Assembly (NCBI GenBank): GCA_037389465.1 | Contig: JAZARR010000150.1 | Coordinates: 62,001-126,000, forward strand | Direction of reading: 5' to 3' | From: Baylisascaris procyonis | Taxonomy: Eukaryota > Nematoda > Chromadorea > Rhabditida > Ascarididae | DNA: 64,000 bases | Shown: positions 62,865 to 64,000 of the stretch, piece by piece | Layout of the letters: each line of letters begins with the position of its first letter | Position numbering within the stretch: position 1 is the first letter of the stretch | The notes under the pieces: generated by a model | Database searches by the model: none | What the model saw: only the letters and a program-made list of their open reading frames with translations | What the model was told of the DNA's origin: nothing | Translations under genes and position numbers: made by a program

Positions 62865-63060
62865 GCTTTCAAATTTCGGATGCATTTGTGGAGAGTCGGA
62901 CGAACATAGAAGAGACATTTGGTATAACGGAAGGATGTCATCATCGACTATTCCGCCACATGACGAATCGTCCAATGCGCCGAAAGCAATCGCTGTCAAA
63001 GGTGACATCTCGGACATCGAAAACGACATTGACCATGTTGTATCCTCGCACCCTAATCAG
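62865..63060 (+). CDS. First coding exon of an unidentified gene (truncated by window end)
   Basis: A strong acceptor (TATATTTTAG, ending 62864) precedes a 70-base leader and ATG at 62935. The frame runs 42 codons to a GTAAAT donor at 63061, in phase 0. The peptide starts MSSSTIPPHDESSN and continues with the acidic stretch GDISDIENDID. It is hydrophilic, without a signal peptide or a domain I recognise. The acceptor before the ATG suggests spliced-leader trans-splicing. The next exon was not found in the remaining 940 bases. Confidence 0.6.
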
Positions 63061-64000
63061 GTAAATCTAATAATGTTTGATGATCCTTCTGGAATAATCC
63101 ACTTTGTCGAGATCGTAATTCAGACGAAATTTAATTAATTTGTTTTCACATTTTGGTTTTGTTTACATATCATTGGCTTTTATCTGTAAATTTCTCATTA
63201 ATCAAAAATTATGCAGATTTTGACACTTTTAAGGGACCGTCATATTAATCATTTATTCAACGTATGAATGAAATTGGCGTTCTCACAAATTTGCGCATTT
63301 GTTTAGGGGAAGCAACATTAGTGGTTTCTTTCTCCTGTCTCTCCCTCTCTCTTCTTCTCTCTCTTTATGTATCTAATTGAAAATGCAAGTTTTTGTAAAG
63401 TTATTTTTTCCCAACGAAATTAGTTAAAAAGATCCTCTTTTATTTGTATTGCTAAAATTTTGCTGATTATTATTCTAGAAAGTTAATATCTTCTTACATA
63501 CTTTATAAATGGCAACATCTCAGTTCGTCGATTCTCTCCGATTCTGTAATTTGAATAATTTGATAAGTAATTTACGGGTAGTGACAATGTTTAAAGTTTT
63601 CTGAGTTCGTTATGCGCATTTTTCATGTTCGATTATACTGCATCTTTCTATCACTTCCTCTCGATATCGGTACTCATTAGTGATGAGGTTAACAACTATA
63701 CTTTATGTACATCAAATGACTATAAACTGCATACTTTGCATTTTCGAGTCTTTTTCTCTCTTAATTCAACTACTGGATTAAGTAATAGGCGTTAAAAATG
63801 TTCATGTTGAATATGATCTCAAATTTTTTTAAAGAATGTCAAAAATTCGCAACATAGCAAAACGCTGCATATAACGCATCAATCTTTTTGCCTGCTAGAT
63901 GCTTTCAACGCAAAAATTGTCCTCTTTTTTCGCTCAAGTTCTATTAGGCGTTTTCATAAAGGGAATATTTCTTTGAATTTTGGTATGTGGATGTCGATCT
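63061..64000 (+). other. Intron of the truncated gene (no further exon seen)
   Basis: AT-rich, with a TCTC pyrimidine run near 63330-63368. No open frame or acceptor-flanked exon is apparent before the window ends. Confidence 0.5.

Larger units (their letters stand above)
54816..62934. other. 8 kb without a supported gene
   Basis: I found no exon with domain or splice support on either strand. Contents include tRNA-T-arm-like fragments (55200-55278), a perfect 9 bp hairpin (55325-55348), a degenerate tandem repeat near 56925-57020, a GC-richer island at about 59480-60240 with unrecognised frames on both strands, a G14-type run near 61050 and a polypurine tract at 61985-62200. The overall + strand is T- and G-rich. 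Confidence 0.55.

Noticed and set aside
1..64000. CRISPR arrays, rRNA, bacterial operons, phage or viral genes
   Set aside because: No spaced direct repeats, rRNA segments, Shine-Dalgarno-led gene runs or viral protein motifs were seen.

Overview
The window looks like nuclear DNA of a clade V (strongylid/hookworm-like) nematode. The genes are cut into short exons with nematode-type TTTCAG/TTTTAG acceptors. Long introns are full of (TA)n tracts, hairpins and dispersed repeats, and the encoded proteins belong to animal families. Species cannot be fixed from the sequence. There is no bacterial operon, CRISPR array, rRNA or convincing functional tRNA. All gene models come from hand translation, splice-phase matching and remembered family patterns.

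Layout. (1) 2717-18754 (+): a serotonin-type amine GPCR, closest in my judgement to nematode SER-4, with a 9.5 kb intron after TM4. (2) 18755-22288: gap between convergent 3' ends, holding a hairpin-rich repeat and a 54 bp direct repeat. (3) 22289-30795 (-): a complete 11-exon L27-PDZ-SH3-GK protein of the PALS1/Stardust type, about 601 aa, with a 0.7 kb inverted-repeat element in its last intron. (4) 30796-34512: divergent intergenic region with two tRNA-like remnants and G-runs. (5) 34513-42855 (+): a PSMD5/S5B proteasome assembly-chaperone gene. (6) 42916-46841: gap with a striking run of hairpins at 44.7-45.0 kb. (7) 46842-48934 and 49781-54815 (+): two paralogous modules I cannot name. 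They share a C-x2-C-x34-H-x-C signature and an identical 144-nt exon with identical splice phases; the second also has two copies of a helical module. (8) 54816-62934: about 8 kb with no supported gene. (9) 62935-63060 (+): the first coding exon of a gene that runs off the window.

The genes are functionally unrelated (neuronal signalling, epithelial polarity, proteasome assembly, unknown). The most novel content is the C2HC-like tandem paralogue family, the inverted-dimer tRNA-half palindrome inside the GPCR gene, the hairpin cluster at 44.8 kb, and a recurrent pattern of short exact two-copy duplications in non-coding DNA.
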